Of a stretch of DNA of 64,000 nucleotides, positions 24,340-32,093 are shown one piece after another. The notes beneath the pieces were generated by a model. The model searched no databases. It worked only from the letters and a program-made list of their open reading frames with translations, and had not been told where the DNA came from. How positions within the stretch are numbered: the first letter of the stretch is position 1; each line of letters opens with the position of its first letter. This DNA is from Tsukamurella paurometabola DSM 20162 (GTDB lineage: Bacteria > Actinomycetota > Actinomycetes > Mycobacteriales > Mycobacteriaceae). The translations under genes were made by a program, and so were the position numbers. Location: assembly GCF_000092225.1 (NCBI RefSeq), contig NC_014158.1:2232001-2296000 (forward strand). The letters are read 5' to 3'.

Positions 24340-25893
24340 GTGACGGCAGAGGTGGAAGACCGTCCACGCGAACAGTGGGGCACGCGTGCAGGTTTCCTGC
24401 TCGCCGCCATCGGCTCGGCCGTGGGCCTGGGCAATATCTGGCGGTTCCCGAAGGAGGCGTACGACAACGGCGGCGGCGCGTTCATGGTGCCCTATCTGAT
24501 TGCGCTGTTGTCCGCGGGAATCCCGCTACTGATCTTCGAGTACGCGGTCGGCCACCGGCACCGGGCCTCTGCGCCACGGTCCATGCGGCGCCTGGGGAGA
24601 CCCGCCGCGTTCATCGGCTGGTGGCAGGTGGGCATCTGCTTCTTCATCGCCACGTACTACGCGGTGATCCTCGCATGGTCGGTGCGCTACATCGGCTTCT
24701 CCACCTCGAAGGCGTGGGGTGATGATCCGGCGGCCTTCTTCCAGAACGACTTCCTGCACACCGCGGACGCCCCCGCACTGCTCGGAGCCTTCGTGCCGGG
24801 CGTTCTCGTCCCGCTCATCGGCGTCTGGATCGCCACGCTGCTCGTCCTCGCGCTCGGTGTCAAGCGTGGCATCGAGAAGGCCAACAAGATCTTCATCCCG
24901 CTGCTGGTGGTCCTCTTCTCGATCCTCGTGGTGCGAGCCCTGTTCCTGCCGGGCGCCGGCGACGGCCTCAACGCCCTGTTCACTCCCGACTGGTCGGCGA
25001 TCACCGATGGCAGTGTGTGGCAGGCGGCCTACGGACAGATCTTCTTCTCCTTGTCCGTCGGATTCGGCATCATGGTGACCTACTCGTCGTATCTCAAGCG
25101 CAAGGCCGATCTGACCGGTTCGGCACTGGTGGCGGGGTTCGCCAACAGCGCCTTCGAGATCCTCGCCGGCATAGGCGTGTTCGCGACTCTGGGCTTCATG
25201 GCCCTGCAGGCGCAGGTGCCGGTCGGCGAGGTGGTGCAGGGCGGCACGGGACTGGCGTTCATCGCCTTCCCTCAGGTCATCTCGGAACTCAGCGGCGGTT
25301 CAGCGCTGTTCGGTGTGCTCTTCTTCGGATCACTGCTGATCGCCGGCATCACGTCATTGATGAGCATCGTCGAGGTGATCGTCTCCGCCATCGAGGACCG
25401 CACCGGCCTCGGACGCGTCCCCGCCGTGCTGGCCGTGGGCGGACTGACCGCCATGGTCTCCATCGCCTTCTACCCCACGGAAAACGGCCTGTACATCCTG
25501 GACACCGTCGACCACTTCATCAATTCGTACGGCATCGTCCTCGCCGCTCTGGTCGCGATCCTGGTCGCCGCCGTGGTCCTCAGGAAGCTCCCCGTACTGC
25601 AGCGGCACGTGGATGCGATCTCCAGCGTCCGGGTAGGAACCCTCTGGCAGGTACTCCTCGGGGTGGTGGCCCCGATCATGCTGGTGTGGATGAGTGTGGA
25701 CAGCCTGATCAAGGAATTCTCGGAGAACTACGGTGGCTACAGCACGTCGTTCCTGTTGGCCGCGGGCTGGGGCGTCGCGGGTCTGGCCCTGTTCTTCGGC
25801 ATCGGCATGTCGTTGGTGCCGGATCGGAACGCGGACGGATTCACCCCCGGAGATCCCGGCGATCACGGGGCTCGCGAGGAGGTGAACGCATGA
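24340..25893 (+). CDS. Sodium-dependent symporter, NSS/SNF family (MetP-like)
   Basis: 517 residues with about 12 membrane helices. The start matches the family: WGTRAGFLLAAIGSAVGLGNIWRFPKEAYDNGGGAF, the TM1 region that binds sodium and substrate (NSS/LeuT fold). The end is hydrophilic (DRNADGFTPGDPGDHGAREEVNA) and runs straight into a tiny partner gene by a 4-bp overlap, as in the methionine/alanine importer MetPS of Corynebacterium. AGGAGG precedes GTG 24340. Methionine or alanine uptake is inferred from that pairing, not from residues. Confidence 0.92.
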   Translation: MTAEVEDRPREQWGTRAGFLLAAIGSAVGLGNIWRFPKEAYDNGGGAFMVPYLIALLSAGIPLLIFEYAVGHRHRASAPRSMRRLGRPAAFIGWWQVGICFFIATYYAVILAWSVRYIGFSTSKAWGDDPAAFFQNDFLHTADAPALLGAFVPGVLVPLIGVWIATLLVLALGVKRGIEKANKIFIPLLVVLFSILVVRALFLPGAGDGLNALFTPDWSAITDGSVWQAAYGQIFFSLSVGFGIMVTYSSYLKRKADLTGSALVAGFANSAFEILAGIGVFATLGFMALQAQVPVGEVVQGGTGLAFIAFPQVISELSGGSALFGVLFFGSLLIAGITSLMSIVEVIVSAIEDRTGLGRVPAVLAVGGLTAMVSIAFYPTENGLYILDTVDHFINSYGIVLAALVAILVAAVVLRKLPVLQRHVDAISSVRVGTLWQVLLGVVAPIMLVWMSVDSLIKEFSENYGGYSTSFLLAAGWGVAGLALFFGIGMSLVPDRNADGFTPGDPGDHGAREEVNA

Positions 25894-26003
25894 ATGCCAG
25901 CGCCATCGCGATGTTGGCGGTCTCGATCGTCGTGGTGTGGGGCGGTCTGGTGGCGGCCGTCATCAACTTCCGTCGCCACCCCGAACTAGACGGCGACGAC
26001 TGA
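25890..26003 (+). CDS. MetS-like small subunit of the NSS symporter
   Basis: A 37-residue protein, MNASAIAMLAVSIVVVWGGL onward, consisting of one membrane helix and a charged tail FRRHPELDGDD. ATG 25890 overlaps the symporter stop (ATGA), and an AGGAGG lies 8 nt upstream within the symporter. The size, position and sequence style match the MetS subunits needed by NSS-type methionine/alanine importers in Corynebacterium. It is easily missed because of its length. Confidence 0.82.
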   Translation: MNASAIAMLAVSIVVVWGGLVAAVINFRRHPELDGDD

Positions 26004-26006
26004 TCG

Positions 26007-26726
26007 TCAGCTCATCGCGTCGACCACGGCCTCGTGGTGCGCCCGGTCGGCGACCAGGCGCCACACCGTCTCGGCCAGATCGTCCGGCTGCAGGGTGATC
26101 GGAGCGAGCTCCTCAGCGGGGGTGCTCGCCGCCATCGCGTTGGCGATGTCGCCGCCCGCGATCATGCCTCCCACCGTCAGAATGCCCACGTAGACCCCCT
26201 CGGAGGCCAGGGCGGCGTGCAGGTTGCGCGCGTACGAGCGGTACGCGGCCGCGACCAGGGACAAACCGCCGGCGTCGGGCATCGGCAGCACGGCACTGAG
26301 CCCTCCGACGAAGACGAGTCCGCCGGAGTGCGCCCGCAGCTCGGGGAGCACCGCCTGGGCGAACTCTACAGCCGGCGTCACTGTGCCCATCGCCTCGGCA
26401 GCGCCCTGTGGGTCCAGTTCCGCGATCGGGCCCATCGCCACGGGCGCCGCAGCACCGTAGTACGCCACGTCGATGCGACCGAACCGCTCACGCACGGCGC
26501 TCACTGCCGCTGCGATCGATCCGCTGCGGAGGACATCCACCTCGAATGCGGCCGCATCGACGCCGAGCTCGCGTAACTCGCCCAGGTAACCGCGGTGGCG
26601 GTCCGTCGAGCGCGACCCCAGGGCGATCCGGTAACCCCGATGCGCGAAGGCACGGGCCACGGACATACCGAGGCCGGGACCGACACCGAGGACGAACAGG
26701 ACGGGGGTCGCCGTAGTTGAGGTCAT
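26007..26726 (-). CDS. Short-chain dehydrogenase/reductase
   Basis: 239 residues from ATG 26726. The Rossmann motif appears as GVGPGLGMS rather than the classic TGxxxGIG, with LGSRSTDR following for cofactor choice. The usual YxxxK pair is not evident: the corresponding region reads AAAYRSYARNLHAAL, where YRSYARN may hold a changed K. So it may be an atypical or non-catalytic SDR. It is divergent from a TetR gene with palindromic operators across the shared promoter; one operator overlaps this start codon. Its own -10 (TATCAA, 26739-26734) lies 7 nt before the start. Confidence 0.82.
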   Translation of the reverse strand: MTSTTATPVLFVLGVGPGLGMSVARAFAHRGYRIALGSRSTDRHRGYLGELRELGVDAAAFEVDVLRSGSIAAAVSAVRERFGRIDVAYYGAAAPVAMGPIAELDPQGAAEAMGTVTPAVEFAQAVLPELRAHSGGLVFVGGLSAVLPMPDAGGLSLVAAAYRSYARNLHAALASEGVYVGILTVGGMIAGGDIANAMAASTPAEELAPITLQPDDLAETVWRLVADRAHHEAVVDAMS

Positions 26727-26732
26727 ACTCAA
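26717..26732. promoter_or_regulatory. TetR operator copy 1
   Basis: TTGAG-GTCATA-CTCAA, a palindrome that extends to perfect 7-bp arms (AGTTGAG/CTCAACT, 26715-26734). It covers the SDR start codon. Its centre lies 30 bp, about three helical turns, from copy 2. Confidence 0.75.
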
Positions 26733-26746
26733 CTTGATACCAGAAG

Positions 26747-26762
26747 TTGAGATGACCCTCAA
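26747..26762. promoter_or_regulatory. TetR operator copy 2 over both -35 boxes
   Basis: TTGAG-ATGACC-CTCAA. On the plus strand TTGAGA is a -35 box for tetR (16-bp spacer to TATGCT at 26769). On the minus strand TTGAGG is a -35 for the SDR gene (17-bp spacer to TATCAA). A repressor bound here would shut both promoters. Confidence 0.75.
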
Positions 26763-26780
26763 TATCGCTATGCTCGGACC

Positions 26781-27347
26781 ATGTCACCCCGTGCGGATGC
26801 GGTCAGGAACCGGCAGAAGCTGCTCGACGCGGCGATGCGGCTGTTCGCCGAACACGGCATCGACGTGCCCCTGGACCGGATCGCCAGAGAGGCGGGCGTC
26901 AGCATCGGCACGCTCTACAACAACTTTCCGGACCGTGGCGCGCTCCTGGACGAACTTCTCCCGGAGCGACTCGCGGAATTGGAGCGGCTCGCGCGCGCGA
27001 GCGCGGATGCAGCCGACCCGTGGACCGGATTCTCCGGCTTCTTCGAGGCGATGTTCGCAGGCCAGGCTCATGACCGCGCCGCGAACGAGGCGATGTCACG
27101 AGGGCCGATCGGCGACGTGGATCTGATGGCCGAATGCGGTCGGTCCGGTAGCGCCGTGCGCGGCGTCCTCGACCGAGCGCACGATGCGGGAGTGGTCCGC
27201 AAGGACTTCGACCATCTCGACCTTGCGGCTCTCATGGTGGCGGTCGCCTCGGTCATCCGCGCCACCCCCGGTGACGACGCCCGCTGGCGCCGTCATCTGC
27301 GTTTCCACTTCGACGGCATCCGGGCAGGACGGGGCTCCGACGTCTGA
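26781..27347 (+). CDS. TetR/AcrR family regulator of the adjacent SDR gene
   Basis: 188 residues. The N-terminal helix-turn-helix is typical: [50 protein letters not shown] (residues 10-59). The C-terminal ligand-binding part is helical and not specific. The -10 TATGCT ends 6 nt before ATG 26781, so the mRNA is probably leaderless. Two TTGAG-N6-CTCAA sites in the shared promoter indicate autoregulation and control of the divergent SDR gene. Inducer unknown. Confidence 0.92.
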   Translation: MSPRADAVRNRQKLLDAAMRLFAEHGIDVPLDRIAREAGVSIGTLYNNFPDRGALLDELLPERLAELERLARASADAADPWTGFSGFFEAMFAGQAHDRAANEAMSRGPIGDVDLMAECGRSGSAVRGVLDRAHDAGVVRKDFDHLDLAALMVAVASVIRATPGDDARWRRHLRFHFDGIRAGRGSDV

Positions 27348-27361
27348 GTCCGTACGCGGGG

Positions 27362-27367
27362 TATGTT
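27362..27367 (+). promoter_or_regulatory. -10 box TATGTT of pafA
   Basis: TATGTT ends 6 nt before GTG 27374, with no ribosome binding site. A leaderless pafA mRNA is likely. Confidence 0.55.
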
Positions 27368-27373
27368 CGTGAC

Positions 27374-28732
27374 GTGCAGCGGCGAATCATGGGAATCGAG
27401 ACCGAGTTCGGTGTCACGTGCACCTTCCACGGCCACCGTCGACTCAGCCCCGACGAGATCGCGCGATATCTGTTCCGGCGGGTGGTCTCCTGGGGCCGCA
27501 GCTCGAACGTCTTCCTGCAGAACGGCTCGCGCCTCTACCTCGACGTCGGCAGCCACCCGGAATACGCGACCGCGGAGTGCGATTCGGTGCTCCAGCTGGT
27601 GACCCACGATAAGGCCGGAGAACGCGTCCTCGAGGATCTGCTACTCGACGCCGAACAACGCCTCCAGGACGAAGGAATCGGCGGCGACATCTACCTGTTC
27701 AAGAACAACACCGACTCGGCCGGCAACTCCTACGGCTGCCACGAGAACTTCCTCGTCGGCCGCGTGGGTGAATTCTCCCGCATCGCCGATGTGCTGCTGC
27801 CGTTCCTGGTGACCCGTCAGTTGATCTGCGGCGCAGGCAAGGTGCTGCTCACCCCCAAGACCGCCACGTACTGCCTGAGCCAGCGCGCCGAACACATCTG
27901 GGAGGGCGTCTCCAGCGCCACCACCCGCAGTCGGCCCATCATCAATACCCGCGACGAGCCGCACGCGGACGCCGAGAAGTACCGACGGCTGCACGTGATC
28001 GTGGGCGACTCCAACATGTCTGAGACCACGACCATGCTCAAGGTGGGCACGGCCACGCTGGTGCTGGAGATGATCGAGGCGGGCGTGCAGTTCCGTGACT
28101 TCTCGCTGGACAACCCGATCCGGGCCATCCGCGAGGTCAGCCACGACACCACGGGACGGCATGAGGTCCGGCTCGCCGGCGGCAGGCAGGCCGGCGCGCT
28201 CGATATCCAGCGCGAGTACTACGCCAAGGCGGTCGAGTACCTCGCCACCCGCGAGCCCGACGAGCAGCTCGCGCGCGTCGTCGATCTGTGGGGCCGTACC
28301 CTCGACGCCGTCGAGACACAGGACTTCTCCGGTATCGACACCGAGATCGACTGGGTGATCAAGCGCAAGCTGTTCCAGCGCTACCAGGACAAGTACTCGA
28401 TGGACCTCTCCGATCCGAAGATCGCCCAGCTCGACCTGGCGTACCACGACATCAAGCGCGGTCGCGGCGTCTTCGATCTGCTGCAGCGCCGCGGGCTGGC
28501 CACACGGATCACCACCGACGAAGCAGTCGACGAGGCGGTGAAGTCGCCGCCGCAGACCACCCGCGCGAAGCTCCGAGGCGACTTCATCACGGCCGCCCAG
28601 GCCGCGAACCGCGACTTCACCGTCGACTGGGTGCACCTCAAGCTGAACGACCAGGCCCAGCGCACCGTGCTGTGCAAGGACCCGTTCCGCAACGTCGACG
28701 AGCGGGTCGAACGACTCATCGCGTCGATGTAA
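27374..28732 (+). CDS. pafA: PafA, Pup-protein ligase
   Basis: 452 residues, the same length as other actinobacterial Paf[10 protein letters not shown] at the N-terminus holds the ATP/metal glutamates; [20 protein letters not shown]-like and [20 protein letters not shown] stretches are shared with Dop, but the long alanine-rich Dop loop is missing, so this is the ligase. It phosphorylates the Pup C-terminal glutamate and joins it to substrate lysines. GTG 27374 gives the conserved start [13 protein letters not shown]. It heads the pafABC set. Confidence 0.97.
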   Translation: MQRRIMGIETEFGVTCTFHGHRRLSPDEIARYLFRRVVSWGRSSNVFLQNGSRLYLDVGSHPEYATAECDSVLQLVTHDKAGERVLEDLLLDAEQRLQDEGIGGDIYLFKNNTDSAGNSYGCHENFLVGRVGEFSRIADVLLPFLVTRQLICGAGKVLLTPKTATYCLSQRAEHIWEGVSSATTRSRPIINTRDEPHADAEKYRRLHVIVGDSNMSETTTMLKVGTATLVLEMIEAGVQFRDFSLDNPIRAIREVSHDTTGRHEVRLAGGRQAGALDIQREYYAKAVEYLATREPDEQLARVVDLWGRTLDAVETQDFSGIDTEIDWVIKRKLFQRYQDKYSMDLSDPKIAQLDLAYHDIKRGRGVFDLLQRRGLATRITTDEAVDEAVKSPPQTTRAKLRGDFITAAQAANRDFTVDWVHLKLNDQAQRTVLCKDPFRNVDERVERLIASM

Positions 28733-28753
28733 GCGATTCGAACTCCTAGAACG

Positions 28754-28759
28754 TAAGAT
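28754..28759 (+). promoter_or_regulatory. -10 box TAAGAT of pafB
   Basis: TAAGAT ends 6 nt before GTG 28766. It points to a separate leaderless transcript for pafB-pafC inside the paf cluster. Confidence 0.5.
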
Positions 28760-28765
28760 CGACAC

Positions 28766-29743
28766 GTGGCGACTTCGCGTATCGAGCGCTTGACGAACCT
28801 GGTGATCTGCCTGCTGTCCACGCGGTTCCCGGTCGATCGGGACTACATCCGTGCCAACGTGGCCGGATACGACCGCGACTCCGACGACGACGCCTTCGAG
28901 CGGATGTTCGAGCGCGACAAGGCGGATCTGCGGGAGCTCGGTGTACCGATCGAAGTGGCGCCGATATCGCGGATCAACTCCACCCAGGGCTACCGGATCG
29001 CCTTCGACGACTACGCGCTCGGCGATATCGACCTCGATCCCGAGGAAGCCACGGCCGTCGCCGTCGCCGCCGCCATGTGGCAGTCCCCGGAGATGTCCTC
29101 GGCCGCCCAATCCGCGGTGCAGAAGCTCCGCGCCGGCGGGCTCGACGTCGACGGACCGGGCGCCGGGGTCGGCCCAGCACTGGCCCCCGACCGGGGCGCC
29201 GAGGCAGCGCTCATCGCCATGCTCGAGGGCATCGATCGGCGTCGCCAAGTGTCGTTCGCGCACCGCGCCAACCCGACGCAGCCCTTCATCGACCGCACCC
29301 TGCACCCGTGGGGCGTGGTCACCTTCCGGGGCAACGCCTACGCCGTCGGCCACGATGTGGACCGCGGCGCCGTCCGCACGTTCAAACTCTCGCGGGTCCG
29401 CGGGGGAGCAGTGTTGGACCGTCCAGCCACCATCCGGCCACCCGACGGTTTCGACTTGCACGCCCACGTCGTGGCCACCGTCGCCGAACGCGATCCGGTG
29501 GGCACGGCACGGCTCTGGGTGGCGCGCGGCCGCGGCGACGGCCTGCGCCGCCTCGCGTCCACACAGGTCGATGCAGAATTCCGCGGCCGCCCCGGCGCCG
29601 AACTCACCATCGAGGTGCGCTCCGTCGATGCACTCGCCCGCGAGGTCACCGGCCTCGGCCCCGATGCCGTCGTGTTCGAACCCGAGGGACTACGGGACGC
29701 GGTGACCGGCCGCCTGCGCGCGCTCGCAGGGGTGAGCCGATGA
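28766..29743 (+). CDS. pafB: PafB, WYL-domain transcription factor subunit
   Basis: 325 residues: an N-terminal winged helix (SRIERLTNLVICLLSTRFPVDRDYIRANVAGY) and a WYL domain (VSFAHRANPTQPFIDRTLHPWGVVTFRGNAYAVGHDVDRGAVRTFKLSRV) with a WCX-like end. With PafC it forms the heterodimeric activator of the RecA-independent mycobacterial DNA damage response; despite the name it is not needed for pupylation. Its stop overlaps the pafC start by 4 bp. Confidence 0.95.
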   Translation: MATSRIERLTNLVICLLSTRFPVDRDYIRANVAGYDRDSDDDAFERMFERDKADLRELGVPIEVAPISRINSTQGYRIAFDDYALGDIDLDPEEATAVAVAAAMWQSPEMSSAAQSAVQKLRAGGLDVDGPGAGVGPALAPDRGAEAALIAMLEGIDRRRQVSFAHRANPTQPFIDRTLHPWGVVTFRGNAYAVGHDVDRGAVRTFKLSRVRGGAVLDRPATIRPPDGFDLHAHVVATVAERDPVGTARLWVARGRGDGLRRLASTQVDAEFRGRPGAELTIEVRSVDALAREVTGLGPDAVVFEPEGLRDAVTGRLRALAGVSR

Positions 29744-30714
29744 CCCAGCCCAAACAGCCAAGCCGGCAGATGCAGCGCCTGGCCCGCTGGCTCAACGTGA
29801 TCCCGTACTTCCGGACCCACCCGGATGCCGATCTGGACCGCGCCGCCGCCGACCTCGGGGTCACCGTCACACAACTCCGCAAAGACCTCACCGGGCTCAC
29901 CATGTGTGGCCTACCGGGCATGTACCCGGGTGATCTGATCGAGATCGACTACGACGAGTCGGGTGTCGACATCGGCTTCAGCGCCCGTATCGATCGCCCA
30001 CTCAAACTGACCGGGGCCGAGGCGGCGTCGCTGCTCCTGGCTCTGCGCGCGCTCGCGGACTCGCCCGGCGTGGCGGATCCCGCTGCGGTGCTCCGGGCGA
30101 TCGCCAAGCTCGAGGCCGCGGTGGCCGGAGCGGGACGTGACACCGTGGCCTCGATCGATGGGACGCGCACCCGCGACGACCGCGATACCGAGATCGCGGC
30201 CGCCGTGCACGCCGCGCTCCGCGACGACCGCGCCTTGCATCTGCGCTATTACTCGGCCACCCGGGACACCACCACCGAGCGCGATGTGGACCCGATCGCC
30301 GTCGACACCTTCGACGGGCACACCTACCTCCAGGCCTGGTGCCGCCGCAGCGAGGGCCTGCGCATGTTCCGACTGGACCGGATCGACCAGGCGCGCGTGC
30401 TCGACGAACCGGCACGGGTGCCCGAGCACGTCGAGCCCGCGTCCGGGTTGTTCGACGGTGCCGCCGCGGACGATCTGACGACCGCCACGGTGGAGGTTGC
30501 GCCCGGTGCGGCATGGGCGCTGGAGTACCACCCCTTCACGGTGGTGGGGGACGGCGATCAGGGAACTGTCGTCGCGACCATGCCCTACGCGACCGAATCC
30601 TGGATGGTGCGCTTCGTCCTGAGCTTCGGCGGCGAACTCGCCGTCCGCGAGCCCGTGTCGCTGGCCCGAGCGGTGGCCGCACGAGCCGCGGAAGGGCTGG
30701 CGAACTATTCATGA
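29740..30714 (+). CDS. pafC: PafC, WYL-domain transcription factor subunit
   Basis: 324 residues. N-terminal winged helix (QRLARWLNVIPYFRTHPDADLDRAAADLGVTVTQLRKDL), WYL domain (LHLRYYSATRDTTTERDVDPIAVDTFDGHTYLQAWCRRSEGLRMFRLDRI) and WCX end. It is the partner of PafB and starts at ATG 29740, overlapping the pafB TGA, which suits a fixed 1:1 heterodimer. The long open frame upstream is a shadow inside pafB. Confidence 0.95.
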   Translation: MTQPKQPSRQMQRLARWLNVIPYFRTHPDADLDRAAADLGVTVTQLRKDLTGLTMCGLPGMYPGDLIEIDYDESGVDIGFSARIDRPLKLTGAEAASLLLALRALADSPGVADPAAVLRAIAKLEAAVAGAGRDTVASIDGTRTRDDRDTEIAAAVHAALRDDRALHLRYYSATRDTTTERDVDPIAVDTFDGHTYLQAWCRRSEGLRMFRLDRIDQARVLDEPARVPEHVEPASGLFDGAAADDLTTATVEVAPGAAWALEYHPFTVVGDGDQGTVVATMPYATESWMVRFVLSFGGELAVREPVSLARAVAARAAEGLANYS

Positions 30715-30808
30715 AGTGGACACCTCGACCGCGTCGAACAGGGGCGGGAGACGGGCACCGGGTCCGGTAGTCTCGAATGAGAAATCTCGAACGAAGTGAG
30801 GCATCATC

Positions 30809-31060
30809 ATGGGCATCACCCACTCTCCCTGGGCGTGGATCGTCATCGCCGTCGTCCTGCTCTTGCTGTTCGGCGGCAAGAAGTTGCCGGACGCCGCGCG
30901 CGGTCTCGGCCGTTCGATGCGCATCTTCAAGAGCGAGATGGACGAGATGAAGACCGAGGGCACCAAGACCGAGGCCGACAAGCCCGCGCCCCAGGTCACC
31001 GATAAGCCGATCGACGTGCAGACTGTCGATCCGCAGGAGGCCGACCGCAAGTCGGCCTAG
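30809..31060 (+). CDS. tatA: TatA, twin-arginine translocase pore subunit
   Basis: 83 residues, the same as in M. tuberculosis. A single N-terminal membrane helix ([30 protein letters not shown], with the FGxxKLP hinge) is followed by an amphipathic helix and an acidic, Lys-rich tail. It oligomerises to export folded proteins. A -10 TAGTCT (30768-30773) and a GTGAGG site 8 nt before ATG 30809 give a leadered mRNA. tatC follows after 28 bp. Confidence 0.95.
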   Translation: MGITHSPWAWIVIAVVLLLLFGGKKLPDAARGLGRSMRIFKSEMDEMKTEGTKTEADKPAPQVTDKPIDVQTVDPQEADRKSA

Positions 31061-31088
31061 CGGGGAGGAACCCCCCGGAAAGCACCCC

Positions 31089-32093
31089 GTGAAGATTCCG
31101 TTCGATCCACGGCGGCGCCGTGCCGTCGTCAACCCCGACGGCACGATGTCGATCGTGGAGCATCTCTTCGAGCTCCGCGCCCGGTTGTTGTGGTCGCTGG
31201 CGGCCATCGTCGTGACCTCGATCGTCGGGTTCTACTGGTATAGCCATGGTCCGTTCGGGCTTCCGTCCACCGGTCACCTGCTGACCGGGCCCTATTGCGA
31301 TCTCCCCGCGACCTCGCGTGCCGAGATCACCCGCGGTGGCGAATGCCGCCTGCTCGCCACCGGCGTGTTCGATCAGTTCAACCTGCGTCTGAAAGTGGCC
31401 GTCGCGACCGGCATCGTGCTCGCCTGCCCGATGTGGCTGTATCAGATCTGGGCGTTCATCGTGCCGGCGCTGCACCGCAAGGAGAAGCGGTACACGGTGG
31501 CGTTCGTGGGGCTCGGCGGGACGCTGTTCATCAGCGGCGCCGTGCTCGGCTACCTGATGATCACGAGCGCCTTCAGCTTCTTCCTCACCGTGGGCAATGA
31601 GACCCAGGTGACCGCCCTCCAAGGGCCGCAGTACTTCAGCTTCGTCCTCACCGTCATGGCCATCTTCGGCGTGAGCTTCGAACTGCCACTGTTCATCATC
31701 GCCCTCAACCTGGTCGGCGTCCTGCCCTACACCAAGCTCAAGAAGTGGCGTCGCGGCCTGCTGCTGTCGATGTTCATCTTCTCCGCTGTCATCACCCCGT
31801 CGGGCGATCCATTCACGATGCTCGCGCTGGGTGCGGCGCTGGCCGTGTTGTTGGAGCTGTCGATCCAGTTCGCTCGGTTCCACGATCGGCTCAAGTCGAA
31901 GCGCAACCCAACCGACGGCTGGGAGGGCGATATCGACGACGAGACCGCCTCGCCGACACCTGCCGCGCCACAGCCCATCGGGGCCTCGGCGGCACCGTCG
32001 GGGAGCGACGTGGGCGGCGCCTCGACAATCGCCCCGCCCGAGACACTGATGCGCAACTCGATCCCGCGTTCGGGGCTCGATGACGTCCTCTGA
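31089..32093 (+). CDS. tatC: TatC, twin-arginine translocase receptor
   Basis: 334 residues with six membrane helices. The text [24 protein letters not shown] near the start is the TatC cytoplasmic motif that recognises twin-arginine signals, and [24 protein letters not shown] plus [15 protein letters not shown] are the helix 4-6 signature. A long hydrophilic C-terminal tail (about 65 residues, Pro/Ala/Ser-rich) makes it longer than most. The last 14 bp overlap the next gene in another frame. Confidence 0.95.
   Translation: MKIPFDPRRRRAVVNPDGTMSIVEHLFELRARLLWSLAAIVVTSIVGFYWYSHGPFGLPSTGHLLTGPYCDLPATSRAEITRGGECRLLATGVFDQFNLRLKVAVATGIVLACPMWLYQIWAFIVPALHRKEKRYTVAFVGLGGTLFISGAVLGYLMITSAFSFFLTVGNETQVTALQGPQYFSFVLTVMAIFGVSFELPLFIIALNLVGVLPYTKLKKWRRGLLLSMFIFSAVITPSGDPFTMLALGAALAVLLELSIQFARFHDRLKSKRNPTDGWEGDIDDETASPTPAAPQPIGASAAPSGSDVGGASTIAPPETLMRNSIPRSGLDDVL

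Noticed and set aside
27641-29467. 608-codon minus-strand frame opposite pafA and pafB
   Set aside because: Shadow of two confident genes; no start signal, no recognisable domain.
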